Assembly (NCBI RefSeq): GCF_007988905.1
Contig: NZ_BJVA01000003.1
Location: 186,001-250,000 of the forward strand
Direction: 5' to 3'
DNA from: Gluconobacter kanchanaburiensis NBRC 103587
GTDB lineage: Bacteria > Pseudomonadota > Alphaproteobacteria > Acetobacterales > Acetobacteraceae
DNA: 64,000 nucleotides
Below are positions 36,952 to 44,480 of this stretch, piece by piece (within the stretch, counting starts at the first letter, position 1; each line of letters starts with the position of its first letter). The notes beneath the pieces were generated by a model. That model searched no databases. It saw only the letters and a list, made by a program, of their open reading frames with translations, and was not told the origin of the DNA. The translations under genes and the position numbers were made by a program.

Positions 36952-37916
36952 TGACGCAGGCCAGCCCCACCGGCTCCACACCGCGCCGCATCGTCATTGA
37001 TACTGACCCCGGTCAGGACGATGCCGTGGCCATCCTGCTGGCGCTGGCCTCGCCTGAACTGAAAGTTGAGGCCATCACGACCGTCGCGGGTAATGTTCCC
37101 GTTGCCCTGACGACAAAAAATGCCTGCGCCCTGCTCGAATTGGCAGGCCGCCGCGATATTCCCGTATTCGAGGGCGCGGCCCGTCCGCTGCATCGTGCGC
37201 CCATCAGCGCCGAACATGTCCATGGTGAGACGGGAATGGCCGGTGCCAATCTCCCGCCTCCGAAACTGCGCCCGCAGGCGATCGATGCTGCGACCCATCT
37301 GATTGATTTGCTGCGGCGCGAACCGGCAGGGACGATCACGCTGGTCTGCCTTGGTCCGATGACGAACCTGGCGCTTGCTCTGACCCATGCACCGGATATT
37401 GTGTCCCGGATCGCGCAGATCGTGGCTATGGGCGGGGCGCAGCGCGAAGGTGGCAATATTACCCCGACCGCCGAATTCAATTTTTTTGTGGATCCGCATG
37501 CCGCCAGGATCGTCATGCGTTCGGGAGTTCCGATCACGCTTCTGCCGCTGGACGTAACGCACCGCGCCATTGCGACTCCTGCCCGCCTGAAGCCGATTGC
37601 GGCGATCGGTTCGCGCGTAACCGACATGGTGGTGCGGATGCTGGGTGCGGAAGACCGGTTCGAAAAGCTCAAATATGGCTGGGAGGGCGGTGCATTGCAC
37701 GACCCCCTCACGATCGGTTTTCTGTTGCGGCCCGACTTGTTCTCAGGGCGGACCTGCAATGTGGACGTGGAGGTCGATGCGCCACTCTGTCTGGGGCAGA
37801 GTATTGTCGACCTGTGGGCCGTAACCGATCGGGTTCCGAACGCGCTATGGATAAATGACGTTCAGGCAGATGCCTTCTATTCCCTTCTGACGGAAAGACT
37901 TGCCCTTCTGGACTAG
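36948..37916 (+). CDS. Nucleoside hydrolase (inosine-uridine type)
   Basis: Cleaves the N-glycosidic bond of ribonucleosides, freeing base and ribose for salvage. The 322-residue protein has the calcium-binding signature VIDTDPGQDDAVAI (16-29; Asp18, Asp20, Asp24, Asp25) and the second metal contact in GGALHDPLTIGFLL near 248. The family loop ENFFV is represented by TAEFNFFVDPHAA near 180. The ATG overlaps the stop of the DUF3297 gene. Nucleoside specificity cannot be read from the sequence. Confidence 0.94.
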   Translation: MMTQASPTGSTPRRIVIDTDPGQDDAVAILLALASPELKVEAITTVAGNVPVALTTKNACALLELAGRRDIPVFEGAARPLHRAPISAEHVHGETGMAGANLPPPKLRPQAIDAATHLIDLLRREPAGTITLVCLGPMTNLALALTHAPDIVSRIAQIVAMGGAQREGGNITPTAEFNFFVDPHAARIVMRSGVPITLLPLDVTHRAIATPARLKPIAAIGSRVTDMVVRMLGAEDRFEKLKYGWEGGALHDPLTIGFLLRPDLFSGRTCNVDVEVDAPLCLGQSIVDLWAVTDRVPNALWINDVQADAFYSLLTERLALLD

Positions 37917-37955
37917 ACTCTTTGCCGTCAGACAATGACGTAGGAGTAACCGAAC

Positions 37956-39203
37956 ATGGCAGACCCGATTACAGACCTAACCGGGAACGACCGCTTTTCA
38001 GTGGTTATCGTAGGCGGTGGTGCCGCCGGAATCACAATCGCAGCCCAGCTTCGGCGTGAACGCACCAACCTGTCGATCGCCATCATCGAGCCCTCCACGA
38101 CCCACGCCTACCAGCCCGGCTGGACCCTTGTGGGCGCGGGCGTGATGACGTTGCCCGAGACCCTGCGTCAGGAAGGCGGCCTGATTCCCCGCAATGTCAC
38201 TTGGCTGCGTGACAGCGTCGAAAGCTTCCAGCCCGAAGCCAATACCGTAATGCTGAAAAGCGGCCGCGTCGTCGAATATCGTCGTCTGGTCGTCTGCCCC
38301 GGCCTTCAACTCGACTGGGACAAGATCGAAGGTCTGCCCGAAACGCTGGGCCGCAATGGCGTGACGTCCAATTATTCACGCGAAACGGCCGCCTACACCT
38401 GGGAATGCATTCGTCATCTCGATGGCGGCAAGGCAATCTTCACGCAGCCGCCCATGCCCATCAAATGCGCCGGCGCTCCGCAGAAGATCGTCTATCTGGC
38501 CTGCGATCACTGGCGCCGGGAAGGGTCGCTCCATCGTACCGACGTCGATTTTTCGATGGCGGGCAATGCGCTGTTCGGCGTGTCCTATTACGTCCCGTCA
38601 CTTCAGCGCCAGATCGACTATTACGGTGTGAACCTTCACAAGCAGGAAAATCTGATCAAGGTGGATGGCGAGAAGCGCGAAGCCACTTTCCAGATCGTTG
38701 GAACGGATCAGACCGTCGTGCGTCCGTTCGACATGCTGCATGTCGTGCCGCCGCAGAGTGCTCCGGATTTCGTCAAGAAAAGCCCCCTTGCCAATGAAGC
38801 CGGCTGGCTGGATGTCGATCCGACCGTCCTGCGTCACAAGACCTATGACAATATCTTCGGCGCGGGTGACGTTTTGGGCACCACCAATGCCAAGACAGCC
38901 GCCGCAGCCCGCGAACAGGCTCCGGTCGTTGTGGAAAACCTGCTGGCTTCGCTTGATGGCCGTCCGCAGACAGGCAGCTATGACGGTTACGGCGCCTGCC
39001 CGCTAACGGTGTCTTACGGCAAGGTCGTGTTGGCTGAGTTCCTGTATGGCGGCAAGGTCGCGCCGAGCTTCCCCTATGACCAGCGTAAGCCCAGCCGCTT
39101 TGCCTGGTTCCTCAAGACGGAAGTCTTTCCGAAACTCTACTGGTACGGAATGCTCAAAGGTTACAACATCAAGGTGAAGCACACGCCCAAAGAGACTGGT
39201 TGA
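37956..39203 (+). CDS. Sulfide:quinone oxidoreductase (two-cysteine type II form)
   Basis: Membrane-associated flavoenzyme that oxidises sulfide and passes electrons to quinone; in this setting probably detoxification. The 415-residue protein opens with a dinucleotide motif VIVGGGAAGITIA (17-29) and an EPSTTHAYQPGWTLVGAG segment typical of the group. The two redox cysteines are in MPIKCAGAPQK (Cys171) and YGACPLTVSYGK (Cys348); the third cysteine of type I enzymes is absent. FGAGDV (302-306) is the second FAD contact. It follows the nucleoside hydrolase by 39 bases and is closed by a terminator at 39237-39267. Confidence 0.85.
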   Translation: MADPITDLTGNDRFSVVIVGGGAAGITIAAQLRRERTNLSIAIIEPSTTHAYQPGWTLVGAGVMTLPETLRQEGGLIPRNVTWLRDSVESFQPEANTVMLKSGRVVEYRRLVVCPGLQLDWDKIEGLPETLGRNGVTSNYSRETAAYTWECIRHLDGGKAIFTQPPMPIKCAGAPQKIVYLACDHWRREGSLHRTDVDFSMAGNALFGVSYYVPSLQRQIDYYGVNLHKQENLIKVDGEKREATFQIVGTDQTVVRPFDMLHVVPPQSAPDFVKKSPLANEAGWLDVDPTVLRHKTYDNIFGAGDVLGTTNAKTAAAAREQAPVVVENLLASLDGRPQTGSYDGYGACPLTVSYGKVVLAEFLYGGKVAPSFPYDQRKPSRFAWFLKTEVFPKLYWYGMLKGYNIKVKHTPKETG

Positions 39204-39236
39204 CCTTTGCCCTTACCGGGAGCTGGAACCGAAGAT

Positions 39237-39267
39237 GGGGCGGATGAAAATCCGTCCCGTTTTTTTT
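39237..39267 (+). terminator. Terminator after the sulfide:quinone oxidoreductase gene
   Basis: Stem GGGGCGGAT/ATCCGTCCC (39237-39258, one G-T pair) closed by a GAAA tetraloop and followed by eight T residues. It reads rightward and ends the DUF3297, nucleoside hydrolase and SQR transcript. Confidence 0.93.
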
Positions 39268-39290
39268 GCCTGCGTTTGGGACGACAGACA

Positions 39291-39318
39291 AAAAAAGAGG
39301 GGCCGAAGCCCCTCTTTT
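39291..39318 (-). terminator. Terminator for the TonB-dependent receptor gene
   Basis: On the minus strand AAAAGAGGGGC and GCCCCTCTTTT pair around a TTCG tetraloop, followed by a T-tract. It lies 25 bases past the receptor stop codon, back to back with the rightward terminator. Confidence 0.93.
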
Positions 39319-39342
39319 CCAGTGTTCTAGCTGATCAGAGGA

Positions 39343-42300
39343 TCAGAAATGAACGCCGAGGTTCATCTGGAACGAACGGCCGATGATCGCGTCGTAGTAG
39401 CGATTCAGGCTGACCGTACCGGGATACTTTGGCAGCGCATTGGTGATGTTGTCCACCATGAAGCTGGCGCTGAAATTTTTGGTAATTTCGTAACCAACCG
39501 TCAGGTTGAACATGGCAAAGGACGGACGTTTGTTGGCAAAGTACTGGGTGGCCGGCACCTGCACTGCGTAGTGCGAAGGACCATACCAGAGGGTCTGCCA
39601 CTGCAGGCTGAACGGACCACGGATATAGTTCGCATTCAGCGTGAAGTTGTCGTTGGGTGCTGCTGTCGTACCGCTGAGCAGATAGGTGTTGCCCAGGTAG
39701 CTCTGCTGGCTCTTGAGATAGTGAACATAGGTGCCTGTCAGGCCGACCTCACCCGCAGATGATGGCAGACCAAAGCGCGACAGTGGGCTGTTATATTCGA
39801 GATGAGCTTGCAGAGCCTGTGTCTCGTAGTTGGCAATATTATAATAACCAGCTTGGAAGTTCGTGAGCTGGCCATCTGTTCCACGCGTAAAGCCGGCGCA
39901 ATAGGCATTGCCTGGCCCGTAGGACGTCGAGTCGTAGCAACCGTCCATGATATCTTCAGCACCAAGATATGTGATCGCGTTGTTGATCTTTACGTCTACG
40001 AAGGAGCCCATAAAATCGAGGCCGCGAATAAAGTGCGGATGGAATTCAAGGTTGCCGGTATAGCTGGTGGAAACTTCGTTTTTCAGCTTGTTATTGCCAC
40101 CTGCGGTGCCCTGAACAGTGAAGTTGTTGAAGTTTGACTCGAACGGCTGCTTGATCCCCGCTTTCGCGCAGTTGGCGGCACGCACAGCGGGATTCGGACC
40201 AGCATCAATACCAGCCGACGAGCAGGGGTCGATACCATCTTCGTAATCTGTGCTCTTGGGCGCGAACAGTTCGGTGACGGACGGATTACGGACCGAACGG
40301 GAATAGTTACCGCTCAGGCCGAAGTCTTGTGTCGGCCACCAGGCACCACCGAACATATAAGTCCAATAGCCACCGGTCATGCTGTTATTGATGTAACGAC
40401 CGTTTGCTGAAGCAGACAGGTTATAGATGCCAGGCACATGCATGCTCGGTGAGACCAGCGGAACTTCAAGTTCCCCGAAGACTTCATGCGTGTGATAGGA
40501 GCCGCCTGTGGGCGGCAGTGAGGTTGAGTTGCCATACTGCAGATATGAACCGTCAGACTGTTCCCATCCGCGGGAGAATGCGCCTGGATTGAAGCGATAT
40601 CCTTCCCGTCGATGTTCGTAACCGATATCCCAGCGGACATCGCCAGCGGGAAGGCGCATGACTGTGCTGGAAATTTCAGCCTGAATGTCGCGTTGTGCGT
40701 TGGCATTCTTCTGGTGGGCATCAGCCAGGATGTAATTCCGTGCTGCAGCTGTGGACTGACCGGTGCCGAACGGGTTGAACGGTGCGCAGGTGGAGCTGCG
40801 GGTCTTGATGGGGGCGCTGGTGTAGCCGGGGGCGCAGACGATATTGCCGCCGGCGTCCGTCGTGGCGTCAAGCGCGTTGATGAGGTTCTGTGTGACGATG
40901 GAAGGCTGCCATGTATCGTTCAGATAGCGGCTGTATTCCCCACGAACTTTCCAGTTGAAGTGACGACCGACGGCATCGAAGTCACCGTTCAGTCCTCCTT
41001 GAAAGCGATACATCTGCATCGTCGTTTGATACATGCCCGCATCCAGATCCTGATTTAGGCGCGACATGTAGAACGTATCGGTCGGTAGACCCGCTGCAGA
41101 CAGGGCATTGACGATTGTCGTGCGTTCCGCGGAGGACAGATATGGGTTGTTGGTGCTCAGTGCGTAGGCACCGTTCACTTCAGCATTGTTGTGGTAGTTG
41201 TCCATCGTCAGCGGATCAGCAAAGAGCGGGGTGCTCCAGGTGCCCTGTCCAACTTCACTGGATGCTGTACCGCGTGCGTACCAGCCCTGCCATGTTGCGT
41301 GAATGTGATCGGTGATGTCGTAGTGGCCAAGAAGCGTCAGATTGAGCTTCTGGGTTGGGGTATAGAGCTGACCGTAATCCTGAAGTGCAGTTCCGTTACC
41401 GCCAACCACCGTTGTGGGGCTCTTGGTAGCATAGTTCCACGTCAATGGAACGAGAGACTGACCATTGCCGCTGAACATCAGGGGTTGACCGGCGGCATTG
41501 GAGATACCATCCAGAACCTGACCGCTATAGACGGGCGGATTTTCGCCTGTGAGCTGTGGAACACCTGTAACTGATGCTATGATGTTACGAGCGCCTTGCG
41601 CAAGATTGTAAGTGTATTTCCCTGTCCCGCCAATTGGCTGGCGAACATATGTTGTGGCGTTTCGACCAGTCAGATAAGGCCGGTCATTGTCGAGCATGCC
41701 GCCGTTATTTCGGTATTCAACATCGAATACCATGCCGCCTTTGCCGTGATCGAAGTCGTGACCAACTTTGAAGGTGATTTTCTCACCAGGGGCATCGAGC
41801 TTCTGGCTCCAGTTGCCCTGGGCATTGAAGTCTACGCCAGTGAAGTGATCGTCAAGTTGGTAGTTGACCACACCAGCCACAGCGTCCGCGCCATAGGCTG
41901 CGCCTGCGCCACCCAGCTTGGTTTCCACACCTTTTAGGAGTGAGGTCGGAATGGCGCTGATATCAACCTGCGACCCTGATCCCGCACCGTAAAGGGATGC
42001 CGTCGAGCCGCCGACCATGCGCATACCGTCGACCAGCGTCAGGGTTCGGTCACTGCCGAGATTGAGCAGGGAGGTGAAGGACTGACCTGCACCGAAGCTG
42101 CCCTGAGCACCGATCGGCGTATTGTCGCCGACACCGAAAGCGGGATTTTCACGCATCAGCGCGATACCGATATCGGTGTAGCCACGCTTCTTGATCTGGT
42201 CTGCACTGAGTGTTGTTCCAGCCATGACATTTGTCAGGCGCGTCTGGGACAGACGCGTACCGGTGACCGTGACAACTTCAGCTGCGTTTGAAGCTTCCGT

Positions 42301-42618
42301 GCCCTGCTGCAGCACCTTGCTGTTCGACTGGGTTGCGGGAGCCGTCGCCGTCGCGGTTGCAACCGGGGCTGCTGCAGTGGCTGCCGGAGTTGCGACGGGT
42401 GCAGTTCTGGCTGTCGTGGCAGCTTTTACCGGAGTCTTTTTCTTAGCTGCGCTCTTGTGAGCGGAAGCGTGTTTTGCGGGTGCGGTCGTGGTGCTCTGGG
42501 CATGAGCGTTCACGCAAGGCAGGACACTGTAGGAAATGCCGGCCATCAGGAACATCCGGACGACTGTCCGGGGCGCAGGAGTGCGCTTTTTCAATGAATG
42601 TAGCACAGAGGTGGTCAT
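39343..42618 (-). CDS. Large TonB-dependent outer membrane receptor
   Basis: 1091-residue receptor, longer than the usual 700-900. From the start at 42618 (MTTSVLHSLKKRTPAP, AAGGGA about 12 bases upstream) there is a basic signal region, cleavage near NAHAQ, then an Ala/Lys/Pro/Thr-rich low-complexity linker (about 40-115). A TonB-box-like AEVVTVTGTR (near 115-125) leads into a plug domain (SFTSLLNLGSDRTLTLVDGMRM, GAAYGADAVAGVVNYQL). The remainder is a long aromatic-rich barrel with a C-terminal Phe (FQMNLGVHF). This plug type is common in receptors for iron chelates and oligosaccharides, but the ligand is unknown. Possible operator half-sites lie at 42732-42796. Confidence 0.93.
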   Translation of the reverse strand: MTTSVLHSLKKRTPAPRTVVRMFLMAGISYSVLPCVNAHAQSTTTAPAKHASAHKSAAKKKTPVKAATTARTAPVATPAATAAAPVATATATAPATQSNSKVLQQGTEASNAAEVVTVTGTRLSQTRLTNVMAGTTLSADQIKKRGYTDIGIALMRENPAFGVGDNTPIGAQGSFGAGQSFTSLLNLGSDRTLTLVDGMRMVGGSTASLYGAGSGSQVDISAIPTSLLKGVETKLGGAGAAYGADAVAGVVNYQLDDHFTGVDFNAQGNWSQKLDAPGEKITFKVGHDFDHGKGGMVFDVEYRNNGGMLDNDRPYLTGRNATTYVRQPIGGTGKYTYNLAQGARNIIASVTGVPQLTGENPPVYSGQVLDGISNAAGQPLMFSGNGQSLVPLTWNYATKSPTTVVGGNGTALQDYGQLYTPTQKLNLTLLGHYDITDHIHATWQGWYARGTASSEVGQGTWSTPLFADPLTMDNYHNNAEVNGAYALSTNNPYLSSAERTTIVNALSAAGLPTDTFYMSRLNQDLDAGMYQTTMQMYRFQGGLNGDFDAVGRHFNWKVRGEYSRYLNDTWQPSIVTQNLINALDATTDAGGNIVCAPGYTSAPIKTRSSTCAPFNPFGTGQSTAAARNYILADAHQKNANAQRDIQAEISSTVMRLPAGDVRWDIGYEHRREGYRFNPGAFSRGWEQSDGSYLQYGNSTSLPPTGGSYHTHEVFGELEVPLVSPSMHVPGIYNLSASANGRYINNSMTGGYWTYMFGGAWWPTQDFGLSGNYSRSVRNPSVTELFAPKSTDYEDGIDPCSSAGIDAGPNPAVRAANCAKAGIKQPFESNFNNFTVQGTAGGNNKLKNEVSTSYTGNLEFHPHFIRGLDFMGSFVDVKINNAITYLGAEDIMDGCYDSTSYGPGNAYCAGFTRGTDGQLTNFQAGYYNIANYETQALQAHLEYNSPLSRFGLPSSAGEVGLTGTYVHYLKSQQSYLGNTYLLSGTTAAPNDNFTLNANYIRGPFSLQWQTLWYGPSHYAVQVPATQYFANKRPSFAMFNLTVGYEITKNFSASFMVDNITNALPKYPGTVSLNRYYDAIIGRSFQMNLGVHF

Positions 42619-42731
42619 CGCGGCCGTTGTCCCTTCTCGATAAGGTCGCAAGAAAACATGTATCTCTGCGCTTACTTTCATCGGAAATCGAAACGGTGTG
42701 CAACGGTTTTGCTACGAGAATGCAACACTCC

Positions 42732-42796
42732 TGACATATGTCACCAAAGGCGTTGCGCTTATGTCACATTTCTCAGTTTTAATTGAATTGTGACAA
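42732..42796. promoter_or_regulatory. Repeated TGTCAC half-sites upstream of the TonB-dependent receptor
   Basis: A perfect 12-base palindrome TGACATATGTCA (42732-42743), a second ATGTCACA at 42761-42768, and TTGTGACAA at 42788-42796. The ATGTCAC units begin 23 bases apart (two helical turns). They lie 115-180 bases before the receptor start. A regulator binding TGTCAC/GTGACA half-sites is possible, but no known consensus was identified. Confidence 0.4.
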
Positions 42797-43052
42797 TATA
42801 ATTCTTGAAATAATAAAACAATATAAGAAAAAACTTTTTGAACAATAGAAGATTTTTCAATAATAAAAATAACAATTAATGAAGATATTTTCGGTAAACG
42901 GACGCCGCCTTAATGATAAGGCTTTTCATGAAAATAAGTTAATTAAGTATATTTACGAAACAAATATTATAATTCAAAATTATCACATTCCGGAATTTAA
43001 ATTTCTCTTATCTGAGGGCATTTTTGCACTATATAAATGTGCATTTTAGTTT

Positions 43053-43077
43053 AAAAAACTAAATAAAATAGTTTTAT
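43053..43077. repeat. AT-rich motif shared with 47736-47760, copy 1
   Basis: Holds ACTAAATAAAATAGT, an inverted-repeat-like core with ATAAA in the middle, followed by TTTT. The copy at 47740-47754 differs at one of 15 positions (ACTATATAAAATAGT). Both are intergenic and upstream of outer-membrane protein genes. Confidence 0.4.
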
Positions 43078-43257
43078 GTCTTTGTGGTGGGTTTCCTACT
43101 TATGAAATGGTTTTCCGGTCAGTCCACGATTCCATCCCGATATCTCTCCGACGTAGAGCGGGCGCCGCGATCCGAAAAATGAAACCGTCCGTCGCGCGTT
43201 TGCCCAATGACAGAGGCTGCCGGTTACAATCAGATTTGTTTCAGATGATTGTTTAAC

Positions 43258-43803
43258 TCAATGAAAGCGGCAGGGCTGATTGACTGTCGGTTTTTCGTCT
43301 GTCTGGATGACCATCAGCGTGACCGGACCGTCACCGATATTGCCTGCGAAATGTCCGATATGACCCTTGGCATCCCGCCGGCTCATCTGGTCCTCTCCGA
43401 GAGAAACATCTCCGGGACCCATAACCGCTCGTTTCCCATCCATGGCCGTAACATACCAGGATCCTTTGAGCGGAATGATCCACTGGACTTTCGGATCAGG
43501 GTGCCAGGTCCCATCCCAGTGAGCGGGCTGGACGGTGGAAATGATCTCGGCATTTCCCTGATGGACATGGTCCTGCCATTGCGGCCCCGCGGGCTTGGAC
43601 ATGGTTTTCAGATCATAATTATGAAACGGGCAATGGGTCATGTGACTGATGCCGTCATTATCCGTCCAGTTGTGCCAGTACCAGGCCGTCGGTGGGGTGG
43701 GGTCGGCAGCATTGGCAACCCCGAATGTCGGGGTCGTGAGCAGCGCATAGGCCAAGGGAAGAAGGACTAAAGGAAAAGAGGCCCGTAGAGGAAAGCGGGT
43801 CAT
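43258..43803 (-). CDS. Periplasmic cupin-domain protein
   Basis: 181 residues with a signal peptide (cleavage near ANA, residue 32). A single cupin barrel follows: HVHQGNAEIISTVQPAHWDGTWHPDPKVQWIIPLKGSWYVTAMDGKRAVMGPGDVSLGEDQM, with GHIGHFAGNIGDGPVTLMVIQ as the second cupin motif. Histidines in these motifs could bind one metal. Substrate unknown. The ATG overlaps the stop of the VOC gene by four bases, so the two are probably coupled and may act on related compounds on either side of the inner membrane. Confidence 0.8.
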   Translation of the reverse strand: MTRFPLRASFPLVLLPLAYALLTTPTFGVANAADPTPPTAWYWHNWTDNDGISHMTHCPFHNYDLKTMSKPAGPQWQDHVHQGNAEIISTVQPAHWDGTWHPDPKVQWIIPLKGSWYVTAMDGKRAVMGPGDVSLGEDQMSRRDAKGHIGHFAGNIGDGPVTLMVIQTDEKPTVNQPCRFH

Positions 43804-44363
43804 GCGTCTGATCCTTTGTTCGGGGAGGAAAGCGGTGGCGGCTGATAACGATCCATGGGCGCGATGTCGTTGAAGCGTTCCTGATGCGGGGTGCAGACGA
43901 GTTCCACGATCATGCCCCAGGGTGTGCGGCCATAGCAGAACATGTTGCCCGGTGCGGCTTCCAGCGAGGGCTGACCCTGTGGTTCGGTCAGGAGGGTGCC
44001 GCCCGCTTCACGGAAACGATGGCAGGCGGCATGGATGTCATCGACATAGACCGCGAAATGCTGAAGGCCCCAGTCGCAGGCGCGCGCGGCCTCGCGCTGG
44101 TCGGGGCCTTTCATTTCAAAGAGTTCGATACCCGGTCCATGCCCTAGTGCCATCATGCACATTTCGATAACGACGGTACCGCCCGGAAGACCGAGAATCT
44201 TTTCCGTCTCCGGGCCTTTCTGCGGCTTCGTGCGGGTGACGTTGCGATAGAGCGCGACAGCGCCGAAAGCTTCTTCAAGAAAGCGGACGGCGACGTTGAT
44301 GTTCGGGACGGTGACGCCGACATGATCGATGCCACGCGGCAGGCCTGAGTGTTCTGTGGTCAA
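43800..44363 (-). CDS. VOC family (glyoxalase/dioxygenase fold) protein
   Basis: 187-residue vicinal-oxygen-chelate protein, no signal peptide. The start is a TTG at 44363, chosen because a full AAAGGAGG ribosome site lies eight bases before it; no ATG in the frame is as well placed. The two VOC halves are GIDHVGVTVPNINVAVRFLEEAFGA with H as first metal ligand, MCMMALGHGPGIELFEMKGPDQ, then GLQHFAVYVDDIHAACHRFREAGGT and WGMIVELVCTP, whose glutamates and histidine complete a metal site. Substrate unknown. Co-translated with the periplasmic cupin gene. Confidence 0.85.
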   Translation of the reverse strand: MTTEHSGLPRGIDHVGVTVPNINVAVRFLEEAFGAVALYRNVTRTKPQKGPETEKILGLPGGTVVIEMCMMALGHGPGIELFEMKGPDQREAARACDWGLQHFAVYVDDIHAACHRFREAGGTLLTEPQGQPSLEAAPGNMFCYGRTPWGMIVELVCTPHQERFNDIAPMDRYQPPPLSSPNKGSDA

Positions 44364-44480
44364 GGGGCGATCCTCCTTTGCAGAAGATCTCAACCCCTGA
44401 GGAAACGCACGGTTGCCGTAATGCGGGTCACATTGCCGCAAACCGTGTCAGTAGATGTCCGTCTCGGGGATATCCGGGAA

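Larger units (their letters stand above)
42619..43257. other. AT-rich intergenic spacer
   Basis: 639 bases without a credible gene between the receptor start and the cupin stop. About 42775-43080 is strongly AT-rich and contains two small inverted repeats, TGCAC-N9-GTGCA (43025-43043) and TTTAGTTT-AAA-AAACTAAA (43045-43063). The right end (43100-43255) returns to mixed composition. The receptor promoter should lie in the left part. Confidence 0.75.
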
